From positions 1 to 11,061 of the forward strand of contig CAJWRP010000036.1 of NCBI GenBank assembly GCA_913046025.1: a stretch of 11,061 nucleotides of DNA. Direction: 5' to 3'. The position numbers and the translations under genes are program-made. The DNA comes from an uncultured Chloroflexota bacterium. Its GTDB lineage: Bacteria; Chloroflexota; Dehalococcoidia; SAR202; UBA11138. Positions within the stretch are counted from its first letter, which is position 1, and each line of letters opens with the position of its first letter. The notes under the pieces were generated by a model. The model ran no database searches. It saw only the letters and a list, made by a program, of their open reading frames with translations, and had not been told where the DNA came from. This document shows positions 1-5,482 of the stretch, one piece after another.

Positions 1-351
1 AATGGGCAGTCCGGCCACCTTGCCGGCCAGATCCCACAGGGCCACGTCCACTGCGCCGATGGCGTTGGTTGTGACAGACCTGTTTTGCTTCCACATCAGG
101 CGCCAGATATCACCTATATCCAGAGGGTTACGACCCATTATTATCGGCTTGAGAAAGCTCATTAGCGGTCCGGCGAAGTCATCCGCCCCTTGACGAGATG
201 AGCCCAAGAAGGAATGGCCTTCCACACCCTCGTCGGTCCCAATAGTGAGAATACCTAGAAGCTTGTCGCCCCCAAATGCGGTGCCTACGCCCGTCTTCCA
301 GGGCTCGAATATCCATTTGAACATCGTGACTTTTACATCGGTAATTTTCAT
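1..351 (-). CDS. Enolase-superfamily (mandelate racemase/muconate lactonizing type) protein, 5' end only
   Basis: This is the first 117 codons of a gene read leftwards off the window edge, so the catalytic barrel is not visible. The translation starts MKITDVKVTMFKW and shows the N-terminal capping domain of the superfamily: a beta strand with LLGILTI at about 35-41, then TDEGVEGHSFLG at 43-54, then PIIMGRNPLDI at about 74-84. It ends with the diagnostic stretch DVALWDLAGKVAGLP (102-116), where the capping domain passes into the barrel. Family members abstract a proton alpha to a carboxylate using Mg2+, typically as sugar-acid dehydratases, racemases or cycloisomerases; the substrate cannot be told from this part. 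The ATG at 351 is preceded by a weak purine-rich GAGAG about 5 bases upstream. The protein differs clearly from the complete superfamily member at 8245-9387, so the two are not recent duplicates. Confidence 0.9.
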   Translation of the reverse strand, partial: MKITDVKVTMFKWIFEPWKTGVGTAFGGDKLLGILTIGTDEGVEGHSFLGSSRQGADDFAGPLMSFLKPIIMGRNPLDIGDIWRLMWKQNRSVTTNAIGAVDVALWDLAGKVAGLPI

Positions 352-821
352 GTCATCTCTCAAGTAATTTGTGGTCAGTAGAGCACTCTATCTACAGGCG
401 ACATGGTATACACGGCACGAGCAAATATCAATTCGGATTTACGAGGTGAGTTTCAGGCTGAGGTGTATGACTTACCTAGCTTCTAGCGCAATCCGCTCAC
501 TGGGGGAGACATAATTCCGCAAATACCGGTATGGTCGGTGTTACTGGAACGTTGAAGTCACCTGACGGCAACTGGTGCGTGGACTAGACGTATTTCCATG
601 GCAGGCCTGTGTATCCAGAGGAGTCATTTAACGCCAACATAGAGGCGCCAAGGCCATCTCTTCTATCAGTTCGAACCGCTGTTTCACGACAACTCGGTCT
701 TCTCATTGCAGTCAAGATCAAACACGATTCGCTAGGACACTTAGAACTGGGAGTGTGGCGAGTTTTTGCGATCAAAAGAGCCTATATGAAGTCGCCAACG
801 AAACTCCAGCCTTCTAGTTTG
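352..821. other. 470-base stretch with no convincing gene; probable upstream region of the left-edge enolase gene
   Basis: Neither strand gives a product that resembles a known family. The open frames here are short, have no clear ribosome binding site, and the longest one on the + strand (from a GTG at 609) runs into the better-supported membrane-protein gene on the other strand. On the minus strand a weak promoter-like pair, TTGATA (426-431) and TATACC (405-410), lies about 55-80 bases before the enolase start, but the 15-base spacer is too short to trust. A 27-codon + strand frame from 404 has no Shine-Dalgarno and is left out. The stretch may contain decayed coding sequence. Confidence 0.4.
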
Positions 822-1175
822 TCAGCTGGTCTTGACGAAACGGCTGATGGGCAGAATTCGCCCCCACATCTTCAGTACTCGTTGGCGGAAGTAGTGATAC
901 TTGCCGAAAACTGTGCCAATGGCTATCAGCATCAAGGAGTAGATTGGCGGCATCACGAGAATATAGGCACCTCTAAACGCCCAAGGTCCAGAAACGAAAC
1001 TGCCATCCATATGCAACGCGCCGTTTAGAATCAGGCGGCTAAGTTGCAGAGCTAAAGTGCCTGTTATGCTGTAGACGGCTAATATGGTGATTAAGTGCGG
1101 CCAGTTCAGGTTTGCGAGAAAGCTCTTACCCCGATCTGCGAAATCGGTAGAGTAAGCGGTAGTTTTTATGCTCAT
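822..1175 (-). CDS. Small two-helix membrane protein of unknown function (DUF6787-like pattern, tentative)
   Basis: The protein is 117 residues. Two hydrophobic helices are visible, about 27-50 (around ITILAVYSITGTLALQ) and 68-92 (around YILVMPPIYSLMLIAIG). A polar loop of about 18 residues joins them. The C-terminus is basic and aromatic (GKYHYFRQRVLKMWGR, 91-106), which by the positive-inside rule suggests both ends are cytoplasmic. The order of an SITGT-type first helix, a PPIY segment and an IGTVFGKYHYF end recalls small DUF6787-type membrane proteins; that comparison is from memory and tentative. I chose the ATG at 1175 because AGAAGG lies 4 bases upstream; a longer reading from 1232 adds 19 residues with no such site. 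It is divergent from the CMD gene pair at 1434, with 258 bases between them. No function is proposed. Confidence 0.65.
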   Translation of the reverse strand: MSIKTTAYSTDFADRGKSFLANLNWPHLITILAVYSITGTLALQLSRLILNGALHMDGSFVSGPWAFRGAYILVMPPIYSLMLIAIGTVFGKYHYFRQRVLKMWGRILPISRFVKTS

Positions 1176-1433
1176 GAAACCTTCTGAGGGACAGCGCCAT
1201 TGCATTGTCCAATAATCAAGCTGCGTCATCATATCATAGGCTACTCTAGTTAACCAATTATATTGAATTATTTTGAGAAGATTTTTGTAAATTTGGATTA
1301 CCAGTGTCGGAATGGCTGGTTATGGGGTTGCTGTTGCTGCTTTATAGGAGTGATATAGCTGATCTAATCCTCTAGGACTCAGAAAGAATTAAATACTGTT
1401 GGGTACTTCAGTAGGCTGTGGTAATATTGCGGC
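1176..1433. promoter_or_regulatory. Divergent intergenic region between the membrane-protein gene and the CMD operon
   Basis: The two genes point away from each other, so promoters for both should lie in these 258 bases. The centre is AT-rich (about 1256-1300). For the leftward gene, a perfect TATAAT reads on the minus strand at 1262-1257, without a good -35. An alternative leftward pair is TTGGTT with TATGAT (1238-1233) at an 18-base spacing. For the rightward gene nothing stronger than TTGCTG near 1330 is visible, and the CMD start at 1434 has no clear Shine-Dalgarno, which would be compatible with a short or leaderless transcript. The individual promoter boxes are weak calls. Confidence 0.35.
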
Positions 1434-1925
1434 ATGAAAAATTTATTTGAAACGGTCGTTCCTGTGGCGGCTGGCTTGACGGCTGAGCATCCCTTGGCCG
1501 CTGCTTTGCTGGCACGCGAAAACATAGTCGAACTTACGCAGAAGTCGCACGACGCTGTCCTTACACCAAAGGTCAGCGGCGGGCTATCCCATGCCGTCCG
1601 AGGCGCCTTGGCCTGCAGAATCGCCAGGCACAACGACGAATCGGTCTTGGCTGAGCACTTCTTCAGCATGATAGGCGGCGGTGATGATGCCCAGATTGCG
1701 GATGTCGCCTTCGACGGTGGCAGCGACGAGAAGCTGAAGGCACTGATCGCATACACGGACCTGGTAGCACTGGACCCCAAGAGTGCTTCTTCAAAGGATA
1801 TCGAAGCACTGGTCAGCGCAGGTGTGCCGGAAGACGACATCGTGCGCCTGTCCGAGATTAACGCATTCGTTAGCTACCAGATTAGGGTAGTAGTGGGACT
1901 TAGATTAATGGCGGAAGTAGTATGA
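1434..1925 (+). CDS. CMD-domain protein without redox cysteines (Avi_7170-like)
   Basis: The protein is 163 residues and belongs to the carboxymuconolactone decarboxylase/AhpD-like fold. The N-terminal part (LFETVVPVAAGL to HPLAAALLARENI, 4-31), the central GGLSHAVRGALACRIA (49-64), and the C-terminal segments ALIAYTDLVALDP and VRLSEINAFVSYQIRVVVGL resemble the half of the Avi_7170/Avi_7169 CMD pair that lacks the catalytic CxxC. Only one cysteine (C61) lies near the place where AhpD enzymes carry CxxCxxxH, so peroxidase activity by itself is unlikely. A partner or structural role with the downstream gene is the simplest inference. The stop TGA overlaps the next start in ATGA, which implies translational coupling. 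The start at 1434 gives the expected family N-terminus, although no clear Shine-Dalgarno precedes it. The Avi_7170 family naming is recalled, not searched. Confidence 0.87.
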   Translation: MKNLFETVVPVAAGLTAEHPLAAALLARENIVELTQKSHDAVLTPKVSGGLSHAVRGALACRIARHNDESVLAEHFFSMIGGGDDAQIADVAFDGGSDEKLKALIAYTDLVALDPKSASSKDIEALVSAGVPEDDIVRLSEINAFVSYQIRVVVGLRLMAEVV

Positions 1926-2503
1926 ACGAACCAATTAAAGAGTTGACGACGGTTATTCCCCGATGGCAGCCGCATATAACGCCGATCGATCCTGAAACCG
2001 CCACTGAGGAGCAGCGCGTGGCCTTCAAGGAGACTCCTTCGGGTATGAAGGTGTCTGACTATGTGCTGGTGCTGGCCCATGATCCCGAAACACTGACCCA
2101 GCGTACACCGCTGTTCAATGGCATCATGTACAGCAGAGGCGGGCTATCCAGGGCGGAGACTGAGTTGGGAGCTGCTGCGGCATCGGTCTACAACCGATGT
2201 ATCTATTGCACCGCCGTTCACGCCAGCCGCTACAACGAGCTTACAAAGGATGAGACGGTAATCCAGCGCGTCTTCGAATCAGGAGAGAATGCGGATATCG
2301 ACTCCAGGCTAAAGGCCATCGTATCCTTTGCCACAAAGCTGTCGCACTGTCCATCAACAGCTGACGAGGCCGATGTTGCCCGGCTGGTTGATGAAGGCCT
2401 CAGCATGGAAGAGATATTTGACCTGGTCTTGTCAACTTCTATTTTCGGCTGGGCCAATCGGCTGATGCACACGCTCGGCCAGCCCATGCCCCAGGCAAAG
2501 TAG
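1922..2503 (+). CDS. AhpD-like alkylhydroperoxidase-domain protein (CMD family, Avi_7169-like)
   Basis: The protein is 193 residues with a complete AhpD-type redox site: C93-I-Y-C96 followed by H100, and E81 exactly 12 residues before the first cysteine. This matches the Glu/Cys/Cys/His relay described for mycobacterial AhpD (E118, C130, C133, H137). The start of the domain (RGGLSRAETELGAAAASVY, 72-90) and the helical C-terminal half (RLKAIVSFATKLSHCPS, then DEGLSMEEIFDLVLSTSIFGWANRL) fit the family. The likely role is reduction of peroxides or organic hydroperoxides in the cytoplasm, with the reductant unknown. Its ATG overlaps the stop of the upstream CMD gene by 4 bases, with GGAAG just before it. 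The paired arrangement suggests that the two proteins act together. No flavin monooxygenase gene, a common neighbour of such pairs, is seen in this window. Confidence 0.92.
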   Translation: MNEPIKELTTVIPRWQPHITPIDPETATEEQRVAFKETPSGMKVSDYVLVLAHDPETLTQRTPLFNGIMYSRGGLSRAETELGAAAASVYNRCIYCTAVHASRYNELTKDETVIQRVFESGENADIDSRLKAIVSFATKLSHCPSTADEADVARLVDEGLSMEEIFDLVLSTSIFGWANRLMHTLGQPMPQAK

Positions 2504-2846
2504 TTTCGAATAGGCTCGGCCTGAAGTTACACCTATAGCAAGATCCGCCTGAACAGGTTGTCGCCCTGATTGACTGTAAGTATGGCCTTGCCGCAGAACG
2601 GCATTGCAAACGCTTGTGCTCCCACAGCGGGTATACGGACAGAATCTGCACCGGATCTAGTAAAGCCAAGTAAAGTTTGATTTCGATGGCGTTGTGGCAG
2701 AAGCCTGAATGTGTAGCCATGGCTTGTGCAGTTCGACAGTGGCCTAGGGGTTTGGCCTCTCGAAAAAACCATTAAGGCCATCAACGAGAGACGGAAGATG
2801 AACATGGCTGTGCGCGCCAGTTCGTCTTGTGAAATTATGCGAAGAT
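2504..2846. other. Convergent intergenic stretch with no confident gene; possible decayed coding sequence
   Basis: These 343 bases separate the rightward CMD operon from the leftward MBL gene. A minus-strand frame of about 90 codons ends at 2533 and has locally coding-like composition, with a stretch reading SVRIPAVGAQAFAMPFCGK, but I recognise no family and see no good ribosome binding site, so it is not called as a gene. An inverted repeat CTCTCG (2757-2762) / CGAGAG (2785-2790) encloses a run of six A; on the minus strand this run reads as T inside the loop, so it is not a standard intrinsic terminator. Confidence 0.4.
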
Positions 2847-3620
2847 CTACTTGAGCAAGTCTATCGTCTGCTCTTCTATTCCAGGCATTATCCAGACAGG
2901 GCGAGGCTTGTTCTCGAATGTAACTCCAGGCTCGTCCGGGGTCAAGCCCATGATAGTCATGTTCGTTGGCTCCAGGTATTCAATGCCCGATTTGGCGATT
3001 CGAAAGGCACGATCATGGCCTGGATAAATTACGTCTGCTGTCTCGACAATCCTGTCGATGCTCTGCGTTGCCTGCTTCTCGTTCCAGAAGACAAGAGGGT
3101 TCTTGCGAGTCAGAGCGACGTTGGAGTAGTGCAGTACATCACCCGAGACTGCAGCTAGGCCTGAATCGGTTTCTACCATTACGGACATGCTGCCAGGGGA
3201 GTGTCCAGGCGTGTGTATTAGCTGCACACCAGGTTCGATCTCATAGCCCTCTTCGACCTCTTGTATATCAGGTTGGTGATCGATCATTACGCCTGTCCAC
3301 GCCGGTGTTGCCCAGTCGTTCTTGTGGGGATGATGAGCATAAATCCGTTCTGATTTGTGGACAAGCATGGGCGCATGTCGGAATAGATCGTAATTTTGGC
3401 TGTGGTCCCAGTGAGCGTGGCTCATGACGGTCAGATCAATGTCTTCGGGGGTTAGTCCGCGCTTCTCCAGAGCTGCCAGCAAGGCTGTGCGGCGACCCAC
3501 ATGGCCCACATCAACTAGGGTGCGTTTTTCGCCCTCTATCAGTAGCACAGTGCAGAACCCCACTATACCCACATCCGTTCGCAAGGGGCTCCCCTGAAGC
3601 AAAACATCGATCTTTGGCAT
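2847..3620 (-). CDS. MBL-fold metallo-hydrolase (lactonase/glyoxalase II type)
   Basis: The protein is 257 residues with the complete metallo-beta-lactamase-fold dinuclear metal site: H68-A-H70-W-D72-H73, then H140 in TPGHSPG, D161 in SGDV, and H202 in YPGHDRAF. The LVDVG strand (35-39) before the metal motif is also typical. Enzymes of this group open lactones (including N-acyl homoserine lactones) or cleave thioesters; the exact substrate cannot be read from sequence. No signal peptide is visible, so it is probably cytoplasmic. I chose the ATG at 3620 because AGGAG lies 7 bases upstream; a TTG seven codons earlier would place that AGGAG inside the gene. It is divergent from the dehydrogenase at 3934, and a perfect dyad overlaps a candidate promoter about 65-94 bases upstream. 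Hydrolase and dehydrogenase side by side fit lactone or sugar-acid catabolism. Confidence 0.93.
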   Translation of the reverse strand: MPKIDVLLQGSPLRTDVGIVGFCTVLLIEGEKRTLVDVGHVGRRTALLAALEKRGLTPEDIDLTVMSHAHWDHSQNYDLFRHAPMLVHKSERIYAHHPHKNDWATPAWTGVMIDHQPDIQEVEEGYEIEPGVQLIHTPGHSPGSMSVMVETDSGLAAVSGDVLHYSNVALTRKNPLVFWNEKQATQSIDRIVETADVIYPGHDRAFRIAKSGIEYLEPTNMTIMGLTPDEPGVTFENKPRPVWIMPGIEEQTIDLLK

Positions 3621-3933
3621 ACATGTACTCCTATCAAACAACAGGCCTTATTGGGGCCTCTTATTACTATCCAGTTTCTTCAATCTTATTGTTCAGAATC
3701 AAGTAAACAATAAGCGGTATGAGGAAGTCATGAGTATTTCTTACATATTCGTTGCACAAATATATATTACTGGAAATGTTAAGGGGCAACATAGTAATCA
3801 ATGGGAGTCACGTTAGTAAGGCCTATTGGAAATCAGGCATTCAATCCTCGTCTTGGGAGGCTTTCAACGTGTATCCTATGCGGTAAATGCCATGACGGTA
3901 ACTTAACTCGGCGCACGTAGGAGCTTGATATAT
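3621..3933. other. Divergent intergenic region between the MBL hydrolase and dehydrogenase genes
   Basis: These 313 bases have no gene and should hold both promoters. The clearest element is the 9-bp dyad at 3685-3714, described separately. A small inverted repeat AGGCC (3643-3647) / GGCCT (3655-3659) lies in the MBL leader, 23-35 bases before its start. For the rightward dehydrogenase an AT-rich run (around 3758-3772, with TTGCAC before it) is the only promoter-like segment, without a convincing -10/-35 pair. AGGAG at 3919-3923 lies 10 bases before the dehydrogenase ATG at 3934. Confidence 0.5.
3683..3714 (-). promoter_or_regulatory. Perfect 9-bp dyad overlapping a candidate leftward promoter for the MBL gene
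   Basis: CTTATTGTT at 3685-3693 is repeated exactly in inverted form as AACAATAAG at 3706-3714, with a 12-base spacer. The half-site centres are 21 bases apart, two helical turns, as expected for a dimeric regulator. On the minus strand a promoter-like pair sits on the dyad: TTGTTT (3710-3705) as -35, a 16-base spacer, and TAAGAT (3688-3683) as -10. A protein bound to both arms would cover the promoter, which suggests repression. The matched arms are plain observation; the promoter and repressor reading is inference. No regulator gene is in the window. Confidence 0.4.
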
Positions 3934-4902
3934 ATGAAAGCAGCCAGACTCGTTAGTCCAAAGAAATTTGAGGTGGTGGAAACAGATGTACCAGCCCTAG
4001 AAGAAGGCCGTTGTCTGATAAAGTTGGAACGCATTTCGATCTGTGGCAGTGACATTCGCCGTGTTTATGGCAGGGAACTGCCGGAGGAATGGTATCCAGG
4101 ACCCATTGGGTTCTCATGCCACGAGTGCGCTGGCGTTGTCGTCGAGTCCAAGACGCCGGAGTTCCACGAAGGCCAACGAGTCATTGTTTACCCAGGCGCT
4201 GACAATCCTGGAGGCCTGGTTGAGTACATAACCTCCGCCCCGGATCTCATGTGCGTTGTACCCGACGAGGGCGATCTTAGCGAGTGGGTGATGTGCCAGC
4301 CCTCCGGTACGGTGATGTACTCCTGCCAGAAGATGGGCAGTGTGGTGGGCAAGGATGTTGTCATATTGGGTCAGGGTGCCATAGGGCTCTCCTTCACCAT
4401 GATTCTGGCCAAAATGGGACCGCGCCAAATCATCACAGTGGACCCGCTGGACTATCGGCTCGGCTGGTCACAGAAGACAGGGGCGACTCACACCATCAAT
4501 CCTGAGAAGGAAGACGTGATTGCTGCCGTCGAAGGCCTCACAGAGGGCAACGGCGCAGACATAGTGGTTGAGGCGGCAGGGTCTCCAGAAGCCTTCAACA
4601 TGTGCATACGTCTGGTGCGGAAATACGGCACAATGATGGCCTTTGGCGTACAGCCATCGCCGGTCATTCCCATCGAGCATGAGCTGATGATGACTCGGCA
4701 GCCGACCATTATTCCCAGCCAGGGCGGACACGTTCCTGAGCCCATTGTGCCTATCAAAACCATGGTAGATCTCAAGGCTCGCGGCATAATTGATCCAGGC
4801 AAACTGGTCACTCACCGTCTGCCCTTCGAAGACCTGCAACGGGCCTACGACATGTACCTGAATCAAGAAGACGAGGTAATTAAGGTGGTGATGAGCCTCT
4901 GA
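3934..4902 (+). CDS. Medium-chain (zinc-type) alcohol dehydrogenase family protein, NAD(H)-type
   Basis: The protein is 322 residues. The GroES-like catalytic domain shows ICGSD with C37, and SCHECAG with H62-E63, where most relatives have GHE. The Rossmann domain carries GQGAIG at 145-150, and an acidic D169 at the end of the next strand predicts NAD(H) rather than NADP(H). The family reaction is oxidation of an alcohol or polyol, or the reverse, with metal help. Two points are odd. The four-cysteine structural zinc lobe is absent and replaced by a short stretch (YPGADNPGGLVEY, 85-97), which also explains the short length. In addition, the usual acidic residue near the E/D-P-x-G position is Q121 (MCQPSGT), so the metal site is not canonical. 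The ATG at 3934 has AGGAG 10 bases upstream; a TTG at 3925 is too close to it. It is divergent from the MBL gene. Confidence 0.93.
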   Translation: MKAARLVSPKKFEVVETDVPALEEGRCLIKLERISICGSDIRRVYGRELPEEWYPGPIGFSCHECAGVVVESKTPEFHEGQRVIVYPGADNPGGLVEYITSAPDLMCVVPDEGDLSEWVMCQPSGTVMYSCQKMGSVVGKDVVILGQGAIGLSFTMILAKMGPRQIITVDPLDYRLGWSQKTGATHTINPEKEDVIAAVEGLTEGNGADIVVEAAGSPEAFNMCIRLVRKYGTMMAFGVQPSPVIPIEHELMMTRQPTIIPSQGGHVPEPIVPIKTMVDLKARGIIDPGKLVTHRLPFEDLQRAYDMYLNQEDEVIKVVMSL

Positions 4903-5015
4903 TTCTTGGCCAATCCCTATGACGAGATTACTCTCGGACTGTTCGTGACCCTTACTCATGGATTCCTCATACGGGGCCGGTCTCCTGCAGACTTCTGCGC
5001 TATACCATGTAAAAG

Positions 5016-5456
5016 TTGAAGCGGCGCGCAACTACAGGAAGGTGCAGAGACACGGCGGATTCCGTTCGAATAGTCCATTACCTGAACCAGTTCTTCGGAG
5101 GCATAGGGGGCGAAGAGGAGGCCAATGCAACTGTTGATGTGACGGAGGGACCCGTTGGACCGGGTCGACCTTTGCAGCAGTTGCTGGGTGATAAGGGCGA
5201 GGTTGTTGGCACAATAATTTGTGGCGACAACCACATTAACGAAAGCAAGAACGTCGCCCTTGAGGCCATCAGGCAAGCGCTGGTGGACCTCAAGCCAGAT
5301 CTTGTGATCGCAGGTCCGGCCTTTGACGCTGGTCGGTACGGTCTTATCAACGGTCGCCAGCATGTTCCTGGTGGCTCGCCCTGTGGCTATTGGAATGCAA
5401 GATCGGGCGTCTGGAACTTGACGACCTTGAGCGTCCTTATTACGATGTCGTCGTAA
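5016..5456 (+). pseudogene. N-terminal remnant of a glycine/sarcosine/betaine reductase component B (GrdB-like) protein
   Basis: A 93-residue block (5064-5342) matches the start of GrdB-like proteins: VHYLNQFFGGIGGEEEAN, then EGPVGPGRPLQQ, then IICGDNHINES, then DLVIAGPAFDAGRYG. In complete proteins of roughly 430 residues this is followed by a conserved G-I-P-x-x-T-G-M segment and later by a selenocysteine region. Here the frame changes to unrelated sequence directly after GRYG and stops at 5456. A shifted frame reads ARPVAIGM near 5371-5394, which could be the decayed continuation. No good ATG with a Shine-Dalgarno precedes the conserved block, and a stop (TAA, 5010-5012) limits it upstream. 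The remnant sits 113 bases after the dehydrogenase and 26 bases before DUF1800. The family usually acts in reductive amino-acid or betaine cleavage; this copy lacks the catalytic parts and is most likely dead. A short functional protein is a less likely reading. Confidence 0.75.
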
Positions 5457-5458
5457 TA
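5438..5458 (+). repeat. 8-bp inverted repeat just before the DUF1800 gene
   Basis: TATTACGA (5438-5445) and TCGTAATA (5451-5458) are exact inverted copies around a 5-base loop; with one bulged base the pairing extends by CCT/AGG on the outside. The hairpin overlaps the end of the GrdB-like remnant and ends 24 bases before the DUF1800 start. No T-run follows, so it is not a standard intrinsic terminator. It could be an operator or an mRNA hairpin near the DUF1800 ribosome binding site. Confidence 0.5.
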
Positions 5459-5482
5459 GGACGTGTTCGCAGCGGAGACGTT

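Noticed and set aside
660..690. GTTCGAAC resembling a tRNA T-loop
   Set aside because: There is no flanking T-stem pairing, no acceptor stem and no anticodon arm at the right distances.
609..1028. A 139-codon + strand frame starting with GTG
   Set aside because: It overlaps most of the membrane-protein gene on the other strand, has no Shine-Dalgarno, and its translation resembles no family.
2757..2790. Inverted repeat CTCTCG/CGAGAG near the end of the MBL gene as a terminator
   Set aside because: The arms are short, the loop is over 20 bases, and the T-run on the relevant strand lies in the loop rather than after the stem.
2829..3158. A 109-codon + strand frame
   Set aside because: It lies almost entirely inside the MBL hydrolase gene, whose metal-binding motifs are complete, so it is an antisense shadow.
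4923..4936. Small hairpin CGAGA-TTAC-TCTCG after the dehydrogenase stop
   Set aside because: The stem is only 5 bp and no T-run follows, so it is not supported as a terminator.
5390..5482. In-frame N-terminal extension of DUF1800 from a TTG
   Set aside because: It adds about 31 residues unlike the family N-terminus; the ATG at 5483 has a nearby GGAG and begins with the expected family sequence.
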